From Armatimonadota bacterium (GTDB lineage: Bacteria; Sysuimicrobiota; Sysuimicrobiia; Sysuimicrobiales; Humicultoraceae), in assembly GCA_031081585.1 (NCBI GenBank), contig JAVHLY010000003.1, forward strand, positions 68,215 to 132,214: 64,000 nt of DNA. Reading direction: 5' to 3'. A program made the translations under genes and the position numbers. Numbering within the stretch: the stretch's first letter is position 1; every line of letters begins with the position of its first letter. The notes under the pieces are model-generated. The model worked only from the letters and a program-made list of their open reading frames with translations. It was not told where the DNA came from and made no database searches. Positions 9,529 to 22,936 of this stretch are shown one piece after another.

Positions 9529-10380
9529 GTGGTGGTCGCGCTCCTGGCCCGCGTCCTCGCTCCCGCCCTTGCCCTTCTGCTCCCCGCCCTCCTGCTCCCC
9601 GCCCGCCTCCCGCCTCCGGGCGCCGCCGCACCGTCGCCGGGTCCGGCGCTCACCATCACCGTGCAGGGGACGATCACCAGCGACGAGGCCACCGGTCTCG
9701 TGGTGGGAGAGGGCGGGGTGCGCCTCTCCGACGGCACCACGGAGGCGCAGGGAGACCGCATCGTGCTCGACCGGGCGCGGGGACGGGCGCAGCTCACCGG
9801 CTCGCCGGCCCGCGTGCGCAGCCCCGGGGGGACGCTCAGCGCCCGCGAGGTGGAGGCGCACTTCACCGCCGCCCGGCTCACCCGCATCGTGGCCCGCGGG
9901 GCGGCCGCGCTCGGCCTGCGCCGGGGGACGGTGCGCGCCGAGACGATCACGCTGGTCCCGGGCGGCGAGGCCCTGACCGCCTCCGGCGGCGTGCGGGTCA
10001 CCTCGCCTCCCGACCTCGTGGCCACGGGGTCGGCACTCGCGTACGCGCACGGTAGCGGCCGCCTGGTCCTGGAAGGTCCGGTGCGGCTGGCCACCGCCCA
10101 GGGCGTCGTCACGGGCGCGCGCCTGGAGGGGCGCGAGGGCGTGGAGGAGGCCACCCTGAGCGGCGGGGTGGTGGCACAGTTCAACGGGATCACCGCGCGC
10201 GGCCAGGTCCTGCACCTGCGGGCTCGCGAGCGCGTCGCCGTACTCGCGGGTGACGTGTATGTGCGGCAGGGGACGCGGGAGCTGTGGAGCCCGCGGGTGA
10301 CGATCTACTATGGGGAGCGCCGGGTCGTGGCTGACGGCCCCACCCGGCTGCGCCTGGGCGGGGAGGCGCCGGAGCCCTGA
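9529..10380 (+). CDS. LptA/OstA-like periplasmic protein, copy 1
   Basis: A secreted protein with a hydrophobic leader (VVVALLARVLAPALALLLPA) followed by repeated short beta-strands typical of the OstA/LptA jelly-roll used for LPS transport across the periplasm. It is a clear paralogue of the protein at 23580-24380: both share a PPD[LV]VA.GS block, a GPVRL..AQG[LV]VTG block and a closing WSPRVTIYYGERRVV-like strand. The start is uncertain. GTG 9529 puts the leader at the N-terminus; the frame is open further upstream into the aldehyde dehydrogenase. Its neighbours are metabolic genes, not LPS genes. Confidence 0.78.
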   Translation: MVVALLARVLAPALALLLPALLLPARLPPPGAAAPSPGPALTITVQGTITSDEATGLVVGEGGVRLSDGTTEAQGDRIVLDRARGRAQLTGSPARVRSPGGTLSAREVEAHFTAARLTRIVARGAAALGLRRGTVRAETITLVPGGEALTASGGVRVTSPPDLVATGSALAYAHGSGRLVLEGPVRLATAQGVVTGARLEGREGVEEATLSGGVVAQFNGITARGQVLHLRARERVAVLAGDVYVRQGTRELWSPRVTIYYGERRVVADGPTRLRLGGEAPEP

Positions 10381-10382
10381 CC

Positions 10383-11681
10383 GTGGCCAGTCCCGATCCC
10401 TCGCCGGCCACGCGCTCGAGCACCGCCACGCGGGACCCCGCCGCGCTCCCTGCCTGGGATCCCGCCGCGCTCCCTGCCGACCCCCTGGAACCCCTGCGTC
10501 CCCACGTCGCCAACCCGCTGCCGGTCGTGGGCCGGCGCTGGGTGGCCGGGGTGGTGGGCGACCGCCCCTCCACCTATTCCGCCAGCCCGCGCCTGTGGAA
10601 CGCCGCCTTCGCGGCGCTCCGCCTCCCGGCCGTCTACCTGGCCTTCGACGTCCCCCCGGAGCGGCTGGGCGCTTTCCTGGCGGCCTGCCGCCAGGCCACC
10701 GGGCTCCTGGGGCTGAACGTGACGGTCCCGCACAAGGGGGCGGTGGTGCCGCATCTCGACACGCTCGACGCCGACGCCCGCGGGGCCGGCGCGGTGAACA
10801 CGGTGGGGCGGACCCCCGATGGGACGCTGTGGGGGGCCAACACGGACGTGGCGGCGGCGCGCGACATCGTGGCGCGCCTGGACACGCGCCGGGTCCTCCT
10901 GCTGGGCAGCGGAGGGGCGGCGCGCGCCGTGCTCCTCGCGCTGGCCACGACGCCTCGCTCGATGACCGAGGTGATCGTCGCGGCCCGCCGGCCTCAGGAG
11001 GCCGCCCGGATGCTGACCGGCGCGGGGCACCCCTCCGCCGGGACGGGGGACCCTCGCGCCGGGACGGATCACCCCCTTGCTGCGGCCGGCCACCCCCTGA
11101 TCGGAACGGGCCACGCCCTTGCCGGGGCCGGCCAACCCGTCGAGACGCGGGTGGTGGCCCTCGACGACCTGGATGGGATCCTCTCGCAGATCGACCTGGT
11201 GGTGAATGCCACGCCGGTCGGCATGGCCGGCCCGGTGCCTGTCGCGGGTGGCGTGGCCTGGCTCGAGCCCTTCAGCCCCCTGGCCCCGGCCGACCCTCCG
11301 CCGTACCCCGGCGGCCACGACGACAGCGTTCACCCCACGCCACCCGGTCCGGCACCACCTCCGGCCTGGTGGGCCGCCGCATGGCCCGCCGTCGTCGGCG
11401 ACCTGGAGCGCGCCCTGCGGCGGACCCTCGCCCTGCCCGCCGGGTGCACCGTCTGGGATCTGGTCTACGTCCCCGAGGAGACGGTCCTGCTCAGGCACGC
11501 CCGCTGGGCCGGGCTGCGGACCGTCCCGGGGAGGGAGATGCTGGTGGGGCAGGCCGTCCACGCCTTCCTGCGCCTGGTCGCGCCGGTGCTGCCCGTCTCC
11601 CCGGAGGCCGCGCGGGCACCCGTGGCGCAGGCGATGGCGGCAGGGTGGGCGGCGGAGCCCCGAGAGGGGGGAGGGCGCTGA
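10383..11681 (+). CDS. aroE: shikimate dehydrogenase with extended linkers
   Basis: NADPH-dependent reduction of 3-dehydroshikimate in aromatic amino acid synthesis. Seen: YSASP (substrate serines), LNVTVPHKG (catalytic Lys), GAVNTVG, NTD, LLGSGGAARA (cofactor loop), NATPVGM, and the closing GREMLVGQAVHAF. At 432 residues it is about 150 longer than usual. The excess is an N-terminal Pro/Ala-rich stretch with an 8-residue duplication, a six-fold 7-residue repeat at residues 213-254, and a Pro-rich insert before the last domain. The core motifs are all intact, so activity is likely retained. The stop overlaps the following CTG start. Confidence 0.9.
   Translation: MASPDPSPATRSSTATRDPAALPAWDPAALPADPLEPLRPHVANPLPVVGRRWVAGVVGDRPSTYSASPRLWNAAFAALRLPAVYLAFDVPPERLGAFLAACRQATGLLGLNVTVPHKGAVVPHLDTLDADARGAGAVNTVGRTPDGTLWGANTDVAAARDIVARLDTRRVLLLGSGGAARAVLLALATTPRSMTEVIVAARRPQEAARMLTGAGHPSAGTGDPRAGTDHPLAAAGHPLIGTGHALAGAGQPVETRVVALDDLDGILSQIDLVVNATPVGMAGPVPVAGGVAWLEPFSPLAPADPPPYPGGHDDSVHPTPPGPAPPPAWWAAAWPAVVGDLERALRRTLALPAGCTVWDLVYVPEETVLLRHARWAGLRTVPGREMLVGQAVHAFLRLVAPVLPVSPEAARAPVAQAMAAGWAAEPREGGGR
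10434..10478 (+). repeat. 24-bp in-frame duplication near the aroE start
   Basis: Two copies of a 24-base unit begin at 10434 and 10458 and encode DPAALPAW followed by DPAALPA. The second copy differs at a single early base before diverging at its end. It lies in the non-conserved N-terminal extension of AroE. Confidence 0.85.
11019..11144 (+). repeat. 21-bp in-frame tandem repeat inside aroE, 6 copies
   Basis: Six gap-free 21-base units (11019, 11040, 11061, 11082, 11103, 11124) encode 7-residue units such as GAGHPSA, GTGDPRA, GTDHPLA, AAGHPLI, GTGHALA and GAGQPVE. They sit in a surface loop position between the cofactor-binding motif and NATPVGM, where other AroE proteins have no such insert. 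Confidence 0.92.
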
Positions 11682-12709
11682 AAGTCGTCGAGATCCGCGA
11701 ACACGGCGGCCCGGAGGTCCTGCAGCCCGCCGAGTGGCCCACCCCCGAACCCGGCCCCGGCCAGGTCCTCGTCCGCGTGCGCGCCGTGGCGCTCAACCAC
11801 ATCGACCTGTGGGTGCGGAAGGGCCTGCCGCGGCTGCGCCTGCGCTTCCCGCACCTCCTGGGGGCGGATGTCGCCGGCGAGGTGGCGGCGGTGGGTCCGG
11901 GGGTGGAGGGGTGGACGCCCGGCGATGCGGTGATGGTCCACCCCGGCGTCTCCTGCGGCCACTGCCCGGCCTGCACCGCCGGGCAGGACAACCTGTGCCG
12001 GGAGTACGCCATCCTGGGGGAGCACGTCCCCGGGGGCTACGCCGAATACGTCGTCGTCCCCCAGGAGAACCTCTTGCGCAAGCCGGCGGCGCTCACGTTC
12101 GAGGAGGCGGCGGCGCTGCCGCTCGTCATGCTCACCGCCTGGAATATGCTCGTGACCAACGCCCGGCTGCGCTTCGGGGAGACGGTGTTGGTCTGGGGCG
12201 CCGGCAGCGGCGTCGGCAGCGCGGCCATCCAGATCGCCCGCGTCTTCGAGGCGCGGGTGCTGGCCACGGCGGGGACGGCCTGGAAGCTGGAGCGGGCGCG
12301 GCAGCTGGGCGCCGAGGTGGTCATCGACCACCGCGAGCAGGACGTGCTGGAGGCGGTGCGCCAGGCCACTGGCCGGCGCGGGGTGGACGTGGTCGTCGAC
12401 CACGTGGGCGCCGCCACCTGGGAGACCAGCCTCAAGGCGCTGGCCCACGGCGGGCGCCTGGCCGTCTGCGGCGCCACCACGGGTCCGGTGGCGCCCACCG
12501 ACATCCGCTACATCTTCGGCCGTCGCCTCAGCATCCACGGCACCTGGATGGGGACGAAGGCGGAGATGCGCCAGGTGATGGCGCTCGTGGAGCGCGGCCG
12601 CCTGCGCCCCGTCGTCCACGCCGTCCTGCCCCTGGAGCAGGCCGCCGAGGCCCACCGCCTCCTGGAGGCCTCGGCGCACTTCGGGAAGGTCGTGCTGCGC
12701 GTCGGGTGA
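11678..12709 (+). CDS. zinc-containing alcohol dehydrogenase family protein (CTG start)
   Basis: A 343-residue medium-chain dehydrogenase/reductase. Structural zinc ligands are Cys93, Cys96, Cys99 and Cys107 in the pattern CxxCxxCx7C. The cofactor fold motif is WGAGSGVGSAAIQ. Catalytic-site GHE is replaced by GAD, as in the quinone-oxidoreductase-like branch. No ATG, GTG or TTG fits the conserved N-terminus KVVEIREHGGPE. A CTG at 11678, immediately after GGGGGGAGGGCG and overlapping the aroE TGA as CTGA, is the best start. The substrate is unknown. Confidence 0.87.
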   Translation: MKVVEIREHGGPEVLQPAEWPTPEPGPGQVLVRVRAVALNHIDLWVRKGLPRLRLRFPHLLGADVAGEVAAVGPGVEGWTPGDAVMVHPGVSCGHCPACTAGQDNLCREYAILGEHVPGGYAEYVVVPQENLLRKPAALTFEEAAALPLVMLTAWNMLVTNARLRFGETVLVWGAGSGVGSAAIQIARVFEARVLATAGTAWKLERARQLGAEVVIDHREQDVLEAVRQATGRRGVDVVVDHVGAATWETSLKALAHGGRLAVCGATTGPVAPTDIRYIFGRRLSIHGTWMGTKAEMRQVMALVERGRLRPVVHAVLPLEQAAEAHRLLEASAHFGKVVLRVG

Positions 12710-12719
12710 GCGCCGCGCA

Positions 12720-13361
12720 CTAGCCGCGCCGTCTTCGACCGCTGGCTGCACCGGTGGGGCGCGCGCGGTTCAGGATCGTGTCCAGACGCCGTGCCACGAA
12801 GATTCTCCGTCTGGGCGATGCAATGCGATTCACCCAGACGTCGACCTCCGATCGGTCGAATCCCCTGGGAATCTCGATTTCGGGCAGGCCCATCTTGTGC
12901 CCCGCGTACGTCCCCACGATGTACACCGTATCGAAGAGGGCCTTGGGGGCCCGGGCGATGGGCCCTCGGGGCGTGTGGTCGAAGCCACCGAAGAGTCTGG
13001 GGGCGAGGTGGTGGATCCGATAGATCCCCAGCGCGGTGGCCACCCGCTTCGATCGGTCGAGGGAGGCGGCATAGATCACCCGCGGAACCTGGGCGATCAT
13101 GCCGTGCTCGTAGAGCGCTGTCCAGAGGGACACGTAGGCAGGGTATGGTGCGGTGAGGTACGGGACGACGGCATACGGGGACACCTCGGTGAGCGCCCAG
13201 AGCCCCCGTCGGATCCGCGTCACGAGCCCCAACCCGGCCAGGTGCCGCAGGAGGCGGCTGGCTGCGGAGAGCGACAGACGCAGGCGGGCGGCCGCATCAC
13301 GGGTGGTGACCAGCGGCGCGGGCAGGGTGCGGAGCTCAGCGTAGGCGCGAGCGGCGCTCAT
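12720..13361 (-). CDS. AbiEi-like antitoxin / winged-helix transcriptional regulator
   Basis: A 213-residue protein with an N-terminal winged helix (TTRDAAARLRLSLSAASRLL..., residues about 18-58) and the rest resembling the AbiEi C-terminal domain (YVSLWTALYEHGMI, then KALFDTVYI). In type IV AbiE systems this protein represses its own promoter and neutralises the nucleotidyltransferase toxin. Its start lies 26 bases inside the upstream toxin-like gene, so the two are translationally linked. In characterised AbiE loci the antitoxin comes first; here it is second. It ends convergently, 10 bases from the alcohol dehydrogenase. Confidence 0.8.
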   Translation of the reverse strand: MSAARAYAELRTLPAPLVTTRDAAARLRLSLSAASRLLRHLAGLGLVTRIRRGLWALTEVSPYAVVPYLTAPYPAYVSLWTALYEHGMIAQVPRVIYAASLDRSKRVATALGIYRIHHLAPRLFGGFDHTPRGPIARAPKALFDTVYIVGTYAGHKMGLPEIEIPRGFDRSEVDVWVNRIASPRRRIFVARRLDTILNRARPTGAASGRRRRG

Positions 13362-14118
13362 ACGTCGTCAGCTCCTGCAAGACGTGGGCTCGAAGTCGTT
13401 CCCACGCCTCCGGGCGATCGTAGAGCTCGAGCACATCGGGGTCGAGGAAGGCGACGACCTGAGCCTGGTAGGCCTCGAAGCTCAGGTCCAGGATCCGCTC
13501 AGCGGCCAGGTGCAGGGTCCGCGTGTCGAGTGATGTGTTGGACAACGCCTCCGGGGCCGCTCGAAACAGGAGATCGAGATCAAAGATGTCTCGCGCCTGC
13601 GTCTCCAGACGCGAGGCCAGGGCTCGGACCTTTTGCTCGATCAGCGCCTCCGGGAGGTAGCGCTGGACGGTCGGCGGGGGGAGGCCATAGAGTGCGGTCC
13701 GCTCTGCGGGGATCTGCTCCAGCCTGTGCCGAGGGTCAACCCCGCGGCGTGAGAATTCCAACCGTGTGCGCACCTGGTCTCCGGCTTCCCGCGTCAGGGA
13801 GATCTTCCAGCGCTGGGTGGTCTCGGTCTGCTTCGGTTTGCTGACGGTTTCGATTCGGAGGCCTTGGGAGCCCAGGATGGACCGGAGGGGGCGTGAGGTC
13901 AGGACGTCATCAACGCGCCGCTCGAGCCGGTGTCGGGGCACCCCGTCCACGTCGAAGTCCATATCTTCCGAGTATCGGGGACTCCCGTAGAAGAAGCGCA
14001 TGCTGGCACCGCCCTTGAGCACGTAGTGGATGAGGTTCAGGCGCAGCCTGAGGACCTCCAGGAAAGCGAGGTGGAAGAACTCGATGAGTTGAACTGGTCT
14101 GAGCTCGGGCGCGGGCAT
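13336..14118 (-). CDS. AbiEii/AbiGii-type nucleotidyltransferase (putative toxin)
   Basis: A 260-residue nucleotidyltransferase-fold protein. The signature is LKGGASMRFFYGSPRYSED followed by MDFDV, giving the GG helix and the D-x-D metal pair. A later R..DIFDLDLL segment resembles the AbiEii C-terminal helices. Characterised AbiEii and relatives modify tRNA or other targets with nucleotides to stop growth. ATG at 14118 has GGAGGG seven bases upstream. The gene is first in a two-gene unit controlled from the palindrome at 14139-14181. Confidence 0.85.
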   Translation of the reverse strand: MPAPELRPVQLIEFFHLAFLEVLRLRLNLIHYVLKGGASMRFFYGSPRYSEDMDFDVDGVPRHRLERRVDDVLTSRPLRSILGSQGLRIETVSKPKQTETTQRWKISLTREAGDQVRTRLEFSRRGVDPRHRLEQIPAERTALYGLPPPTVQRYLPEALIEQKVRALASRLETQARDIFDLDLLFRAAPEALSNTSLDTRTLHLAAERILDLSFEAYQAQVVAFLDPDVLELYDRPEAWERLRAHVLQELTTYERRSRLR

Positions 14119-14138
14119 GGACGGCCCTCCGTGGCGTT

Positions 14139-14181
14139 ACGATACGAATTGTTGACATATTTTGTCAACTACTTGTATCGT
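14139..14181. promoter_or_regulatory. 43-bp palindromic promoter/operator for the AbiE-like pair
   Basis: Two nested inverted repeats share one centre at 14160. The inner arms are GTTGACA (14151-14157) and TGTCAAC (14163-14169); the outer arms are ACGATAC (14139-14145) and GTATCGT (14175-14181). Each strand therefore carries TTGACA followed 18 bases later by TATCGT. The minus-strand reading ends about 20 bases before the toxin ATG. This fits a repressor-bound, near-symmetrical promoter, as expected for AbiEi autoregulation. The plus-strand reading would point into the aconitase gene from its 3' side. Confidence 0.75.
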
Positions 14182-14228
14182 CTAAACGGGGCAGCGGAGT
14201 GGTCTTTCGGGATCAGGAGGGAACGAGC

Positions 14229-19115
<4,887 letters not shown>

Positions 19116-19933
19116 CTCCGGAGGCGGCCCTGGCCCGCTACCGGGACCTGGGGTTCGCGTTCGTCTGCCTCACCGACCACGACCGCGTGACGCTCTGCGA
19201 CGCGCTGGACGGGCCGGAGTTCGTGGCCGTCCCGGGGATCGAAGAGACCGTCGTGCGCGGCATCTACCCGCTCGGCCCCCACCTGGGCCGCCTCTTCGTC
19301 CGGGACCGCCTGGGGCGCGGGTCGGTCGAGGAGCGGGTCGAGGCCACCCGCCGGGCGGGCGGGGTGGCGGTGCTGCACCACCCTTCCTGGCGGGGCAACT
19401 TCTGGACCGGGGAGTGGTCGCTGGCGTCGATGCGCCGCCTGCGGGGCACGTTTTTCGTGGAGATCGTGAACCCGCACTCCGACACGGCGGAGGACGTGCG
19501 GCGCTGGGCGGCGCTGCTGCGGGAACGCCCGCGGACCGAGGCCCCCGGGGCGGTGGCCGGCGACGACGCCCACGGCCCGCACCAGGTCGGCCGCGGGTGG
19601 GTGATGGTCAAGGTGGCGGCGGTGAGCGCGGACGCCCTCCGGCAGGCGCTCCAGTCCGGTGCCTTCTACGCCACGACCGGTCCGTCCGTGGACCTGGGCG
19701 TGACGGACGGGGCGGTGCGCTGCGCCGGCGAGGTGACGCGCATCCGCTTCCTCGACCGGCAGGGGCGGGTGCGGGCGGAGGTCCCCGGCCCGGAGGCGCG
19801 GTACCACCCCGCGGGCGACGAGGAGTTCGTCCGCGTGGAGGCGGAAGATGGAGACACCGGGCGGGTCTGGTCGCAGCCGTTCTGGCTGGAGGCGACGGAG
19901 CTGGAGGCGCCGGAGCCGGAGAGGAGCTGAGCG

Positions 19934-21055
19934 ATGACGGTGCTGGTCACCGGCGGGGCAGGGTTCATCGGCGCCCACCTCGTGCGCGCACTCGTAGGCC
20001 GGGGGGAGGCGGTCCGGGTCCTGGACAACCTGGTCACGGGGACGCCGGAGAACCTGGCCCGGGCGCTCGACCTCGCCCCCTCGGCGGTGCGCCGCGCCCT
20101 GGCCGATGCCGACGGCCGGCCCGTCCGACTGAGCCCCGCCTGCGAGGTGATCGTGGGGGACATCCGGGACCCGGCTACCCTCGACCGCGCCTGCGCCGGG
20201 GTGGAGGTCGTCTTCCACGAGGCGGCGCTGCGCTCGGTGCCCCGGTCCATGGAGCACCCGGCGGAGACGCACGACGTGAACGCCACGGGGACGGTGCGGC
20301 TGCTCGAGGCGGCGCGTCGGGCCGGCGTGCGGCGGGTGGTCTACGCCTCCTCCTCCTCGGTGTACGGCGACACGCCGCTGCCCAAGCACGAGGGGCAGCC
20401 GCCCCAGCCCAAGTCCCCTTATGCGGCCAGCAAGCTCGCCACCGAGGTCTACAGCCAGGCCTACACCCGCGCCTTCGGCCTCTCCACGGTGGGGCTGCGC
20501 TACTTCAACGTCTTCGGCCCCTGGCAGGACCCGGCCTCCGAGTACGCGGCGGTCATCCCCAAGTTCATCCGCCTGGCCCTGGAGGGGCAGCCCCTTCCGG
20601 TGCACGGGGACGGGCTGCAGTCGCGGGACTTCACCTACGTCGACGACGTCGTCGAGGCCAACCTCCAGGCCGCCGCGGCAGGGGCGGAGGCCGACGGGGC
20701 GGTGGTGAACATCGGCGCCGGCGCCCGCCACACCCTCCTCGACCTGGTGGCGGAGATCGCCCGGGTGCTGGGGACGGCGCCGCAGGTGGTGCACGAACCG
20801 CCACGCCCCGGCGACGTGCGCCACACCGAGGCGGATATCACGCTGGCGCGACGGCTCATCGGCTACGCACCCCGCATCGGCTTCCGGGAAGGGTTGCGGC
20901 GGACGGTCGAGGCGATGCGGGAGGAGTTCCTCACCGACCACGTCTCCTCGGCCGCGCCCGCGGTAGGGGCGGGCGGCCCGCCCTCCGGCGGGGCGGCGGT
21001 CCGCGGTCCGGGGATGTGGGAGGCGTCCGGGCGGCAGGAGGGTGGTGAGCCATGA
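19934..21055 (+). CDS. NAD-dependent nucleotide-sugar epimerase
   Basis: An extended SDR of 373 residues. Gly-rich cofactor loop GGAGFIG at residues 7-13, YASSSSVYG for the catalytic serine and SPYAASK for Tyr-x3-Lys. Closest by look to UDP-GlcNAc/UDP-glucose 4-epimerases of the WbpP/Gne type. AGGAG of the ribosome site is just upstream. It is followed, with ATGA overlap, by a nucleotide-sugar 6-dehydrogenase, so the pair probably makes an activated uronic acid or its epimer for surface polysaccharide. A Gly/Ala-rich stretch of about 35 residues ends the chain. Confidence 0.87.
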   Translation: MTVLVTGGAGFIGAHLVRALVGRGEAVRVLDNLVTGTPENLARALDLAPSAVRRALADADGRPVRLSPACEVIVGDIRDPATLDRACAGVEVVFHEAALRSVPRSMEHPAETHDVNATGTVRLLEAARRAGVRRVVYASSSSVYGDTPLPKHEGQPPQPKSPYAASKLATEVYSQAYTRAFGLSTVGLRYFNVFGPWQDPASEYAAVIPKFIRLALEGQPLPVHGDGLQSRDFTYVDDVVEANLQAAAAGAEADGAVVNIGAGARHTLLDLVAEIARVLGTAPQVVHEPPRPGDVRHTEADITLARRLIGYAPRIGFREGLRRTVEAMREEFLTDHVSSAAPAVGAGGPPSGGAAVRGPGMWEASGRQEGGEP

Positions 21056-22422
21056 CCGAGGGCCACCGACAGGTCCAGGAGGGTGACGGGCGGGAGGTCG
21101 AGCGCTTCGCGGGGGTGGCCGACCCTCCGCGCGCCGTCGCCGTGATCGGCGGGGCCGGCTACGTGGGCGGGGTGACCGGCGTGGGCCTGGCGCACATGGG
21201 CCACCGGGTGACCGCCGTGGACATCAACGAGGAGCGGGTGCGCCGGATGTCGCGCGGCGAGGCGCCGTTCCACGAGCCGGGGCTGGAGGCGCTGCTGCGC
21301 CAGGCGCTCGCAGGCGGGCGGCTGCGCGTCACCACCGACCTCCCCGGGGCCCTGGCCGACGCCGAGGCCGTCTTCGTGGCGGTGAACACGCCGCGCCGGG
21401 ACAACGGCGAGGCCGACCTCTCCCACATCATCCAGGTGGCCCAGGGGCTGGGGCGCCACCTGCACCGCCACGCCGTCATCGCCGTGAAGAGCACCGCCCC
21501 CGTGGGCTCCCACCTGACCATCCGAAGGGTGCTGGAGCAGTTCGGCCGCCACGAGGGGGCGGACTACGACCTGGTGGCCAACCCCGAGTTCCTGCGCGAG
21601 GGGCACGCCGTGCACGACTTCTTCTACCCGGACCGCGTGGTCATCGGCGGGGCGAGCCCCCAGGCGGTGGCCCTCATCCGGGAGCTCTTCGCGCCGCTGG
21701 GAGCTCCCATCCTGGAGACGAGCATCGAGGACGCGCAGATGATCAAGTACGCGGCCAACGCCTTCCTGGCCATGCGGGTGTCCTTCATCAACGAGATCGC
21801 CAACGTCTGCGAGCGCGTGGGGGCCAACGTGGAGACGGTGGCGCGCGGGTTGGGGTACGACCGGCGCATCGGCCACGCCTACCTGCAGCCGGGGCTCGGC
21901 TTCAGCGGCCCCTGCCTGCCCAAGGACCTGGAGGGCCTCATCCGCCTGGCGGAGGACGCCGGCTACGAGCCCTTCTTCCTGCGGGCCATCCTGGAGAAGA
22001 ACCAGCACCAGCGCCGCCAGGTGCTGCGCAAGGTGGCCGACGTGCTGGGGGCCTCGCTGGTGGGGCGGCGCATCGGGGCGCTGGGCCTGGCCTTCAAACC
22101 GGGGACGGACGACGTGCGCAACTCCGCCGCCCCGGAGATCATCGACTACCTGGAGCGGCGCGGGGCGCAGGTGCGCGTCTACGACCCCATGGTGAACCGC
22201 GCCCCGGGGATCCCGGGGGAGGTGGTGGGCGACCCCTACGCGGCCGCCGCCCAGGCGGACCTCCTCCTCATCCTGACGGCCTGGCCGCAGTTCGCCGCCC
22301 TCGACCTGGCGCGGCTGCGCCAGACGATGCGCGCCCCCAACATCGTGGACGCCACCAACCTGCTCGACCCGGCCGCGGTGCGCGCGGCCGGCTTCACCTA
22401 CGTGAGCGTCGGCCGGCCGTAG
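21052..22422 (+). CDS. UDP-glucose / UDP-HexNAc 6-dehydrogenase
   Basis: Two-step NAD+-dependent oxidation of a nucleotide-sugar C6 alcohol to the acid. The 456-residue chain has an N-terminal Rossmann loop (GGAGYVG), the NPEFLREG motif, the catalytic cysteine Cys288 in SGPCLPKDL, and the C-terminal domain with LAFKPGTDDVRNS. ATG 21052 overlaps the epimerase stop. A second, different nucleotide-sugar dehydrogenase lies at 38169. UDP-glucose versus UDP-HexNAc cannot be separated from motifs alone. Confidence 0.9.
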   Translation: MTEGHRQVQEGDGREVERFAGVADPPRAVAVIGGAGYVGGVTGVGLAHMGHRVTAVDINEERVRRMSRGEAPFHEPGLEALLRQALAGGRLRVTTDLPGALADAEAVFVAVNTPRRDNGEADLSHIIQVAQGLGRHLHRHAVIAVKSTAPVGSHLTIRRVLEQFGRHEGADYDLVANPEFLREGHAVHDFFYPDRVVIGGASPQAVALIRELFAPLGAPILETSIEDAQMIKYAANAFLAMRVSFINEIANVCERVGANVETVARGLGYDRRIGHAYLQPGLGFSGPCLPKDLEGLIRLAEDAGYEPFFLRAILEKNQHQRRQVLRKVADVLGASLVGRRIGALGLAFKPGTDDVRNSAAPEIIDYLERRGAQVRVYDPMVNRAPGIPGEVVGDPYAAAAQADLLLILTAWPQFAALDLARLRQTMRAPNIVDATNLLDPAAVRAAGFTYVSVGRP

Positions 22423-22534
22423 CCGCCGGCTCCATGGCCCCCGGCAGGCCGACCCTGCTTAGCGGGGAGGAATCGACCTGTCCTGTCGCGAAGGGAATGC
22501 CGCCAACCTCAGAAACACCCTGTTCGGGCGTCAA

Positions 22535-22936
22535 GTGCGTTTGGGGAGCAGGGCGTTTGCATACCGGTGGCTTGCCGCGGTCATCGCGGCCTACGTGTTC
22601 GCTCTCCTCGTCGAACTCGTCATCACCGGCGCGCGACTTGACGCTGTGGGATGGCAATCGCCATGGCTGTCCGTCATAGCAGAGGGTTTCGTGATGGGCA
22701 TGGTCGTCGGCGGGTGGCCTGGCGTCCTCTCCGCGGCGGTCCCGTTCCTGCTGACGCCCGAGACAGTTCGCTGGCTCCACGGTATCGTGCTCGATTTCCG
22801 GCGGGGAGAGCGCTTCCTGGGTTACGCAGCCGTCCTCTACATCCTTCCCCTCCTGCTCGCGATCCATGTCGCCGCCGTCGCGGGAGCAGCGGCGAACAGG
22901 TGGATCCGACTTCGGCGAGGAGGTGGGCGCGGGTGA
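22535..22936 (+). CDS. small membrane protein of unknown function
   Basis: A 133-residue protein with three or four hydrophobic segments: residues about 11-31 (LAAVIAAYVFALLVELVITG), 47-68 and 96-116, ending in a basic tail. I do not recognise the family. The GTG start at 22535 follows a 112-base gap after the dehydrogenase. Its stop overlaps the next GTG, placing it in an operon with a TPR protein, an LptA-like protein and, further on, a Wzz protein. A role in envelope polysaccharide handling is only a contextual guess. Confidence 0.65.
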   Translation: MRLGSRAFAYRWLAAVIAAYVFALLVELVITGARLDAVGWQSPWLSVIAEGFVMGMVVGGWPGVLSAAVPFLLTPETVRWLHGIVLDFRRGERFLGYAAVLYILPLLLAIHVAAVAGAAANRWIRLRRGGGRG

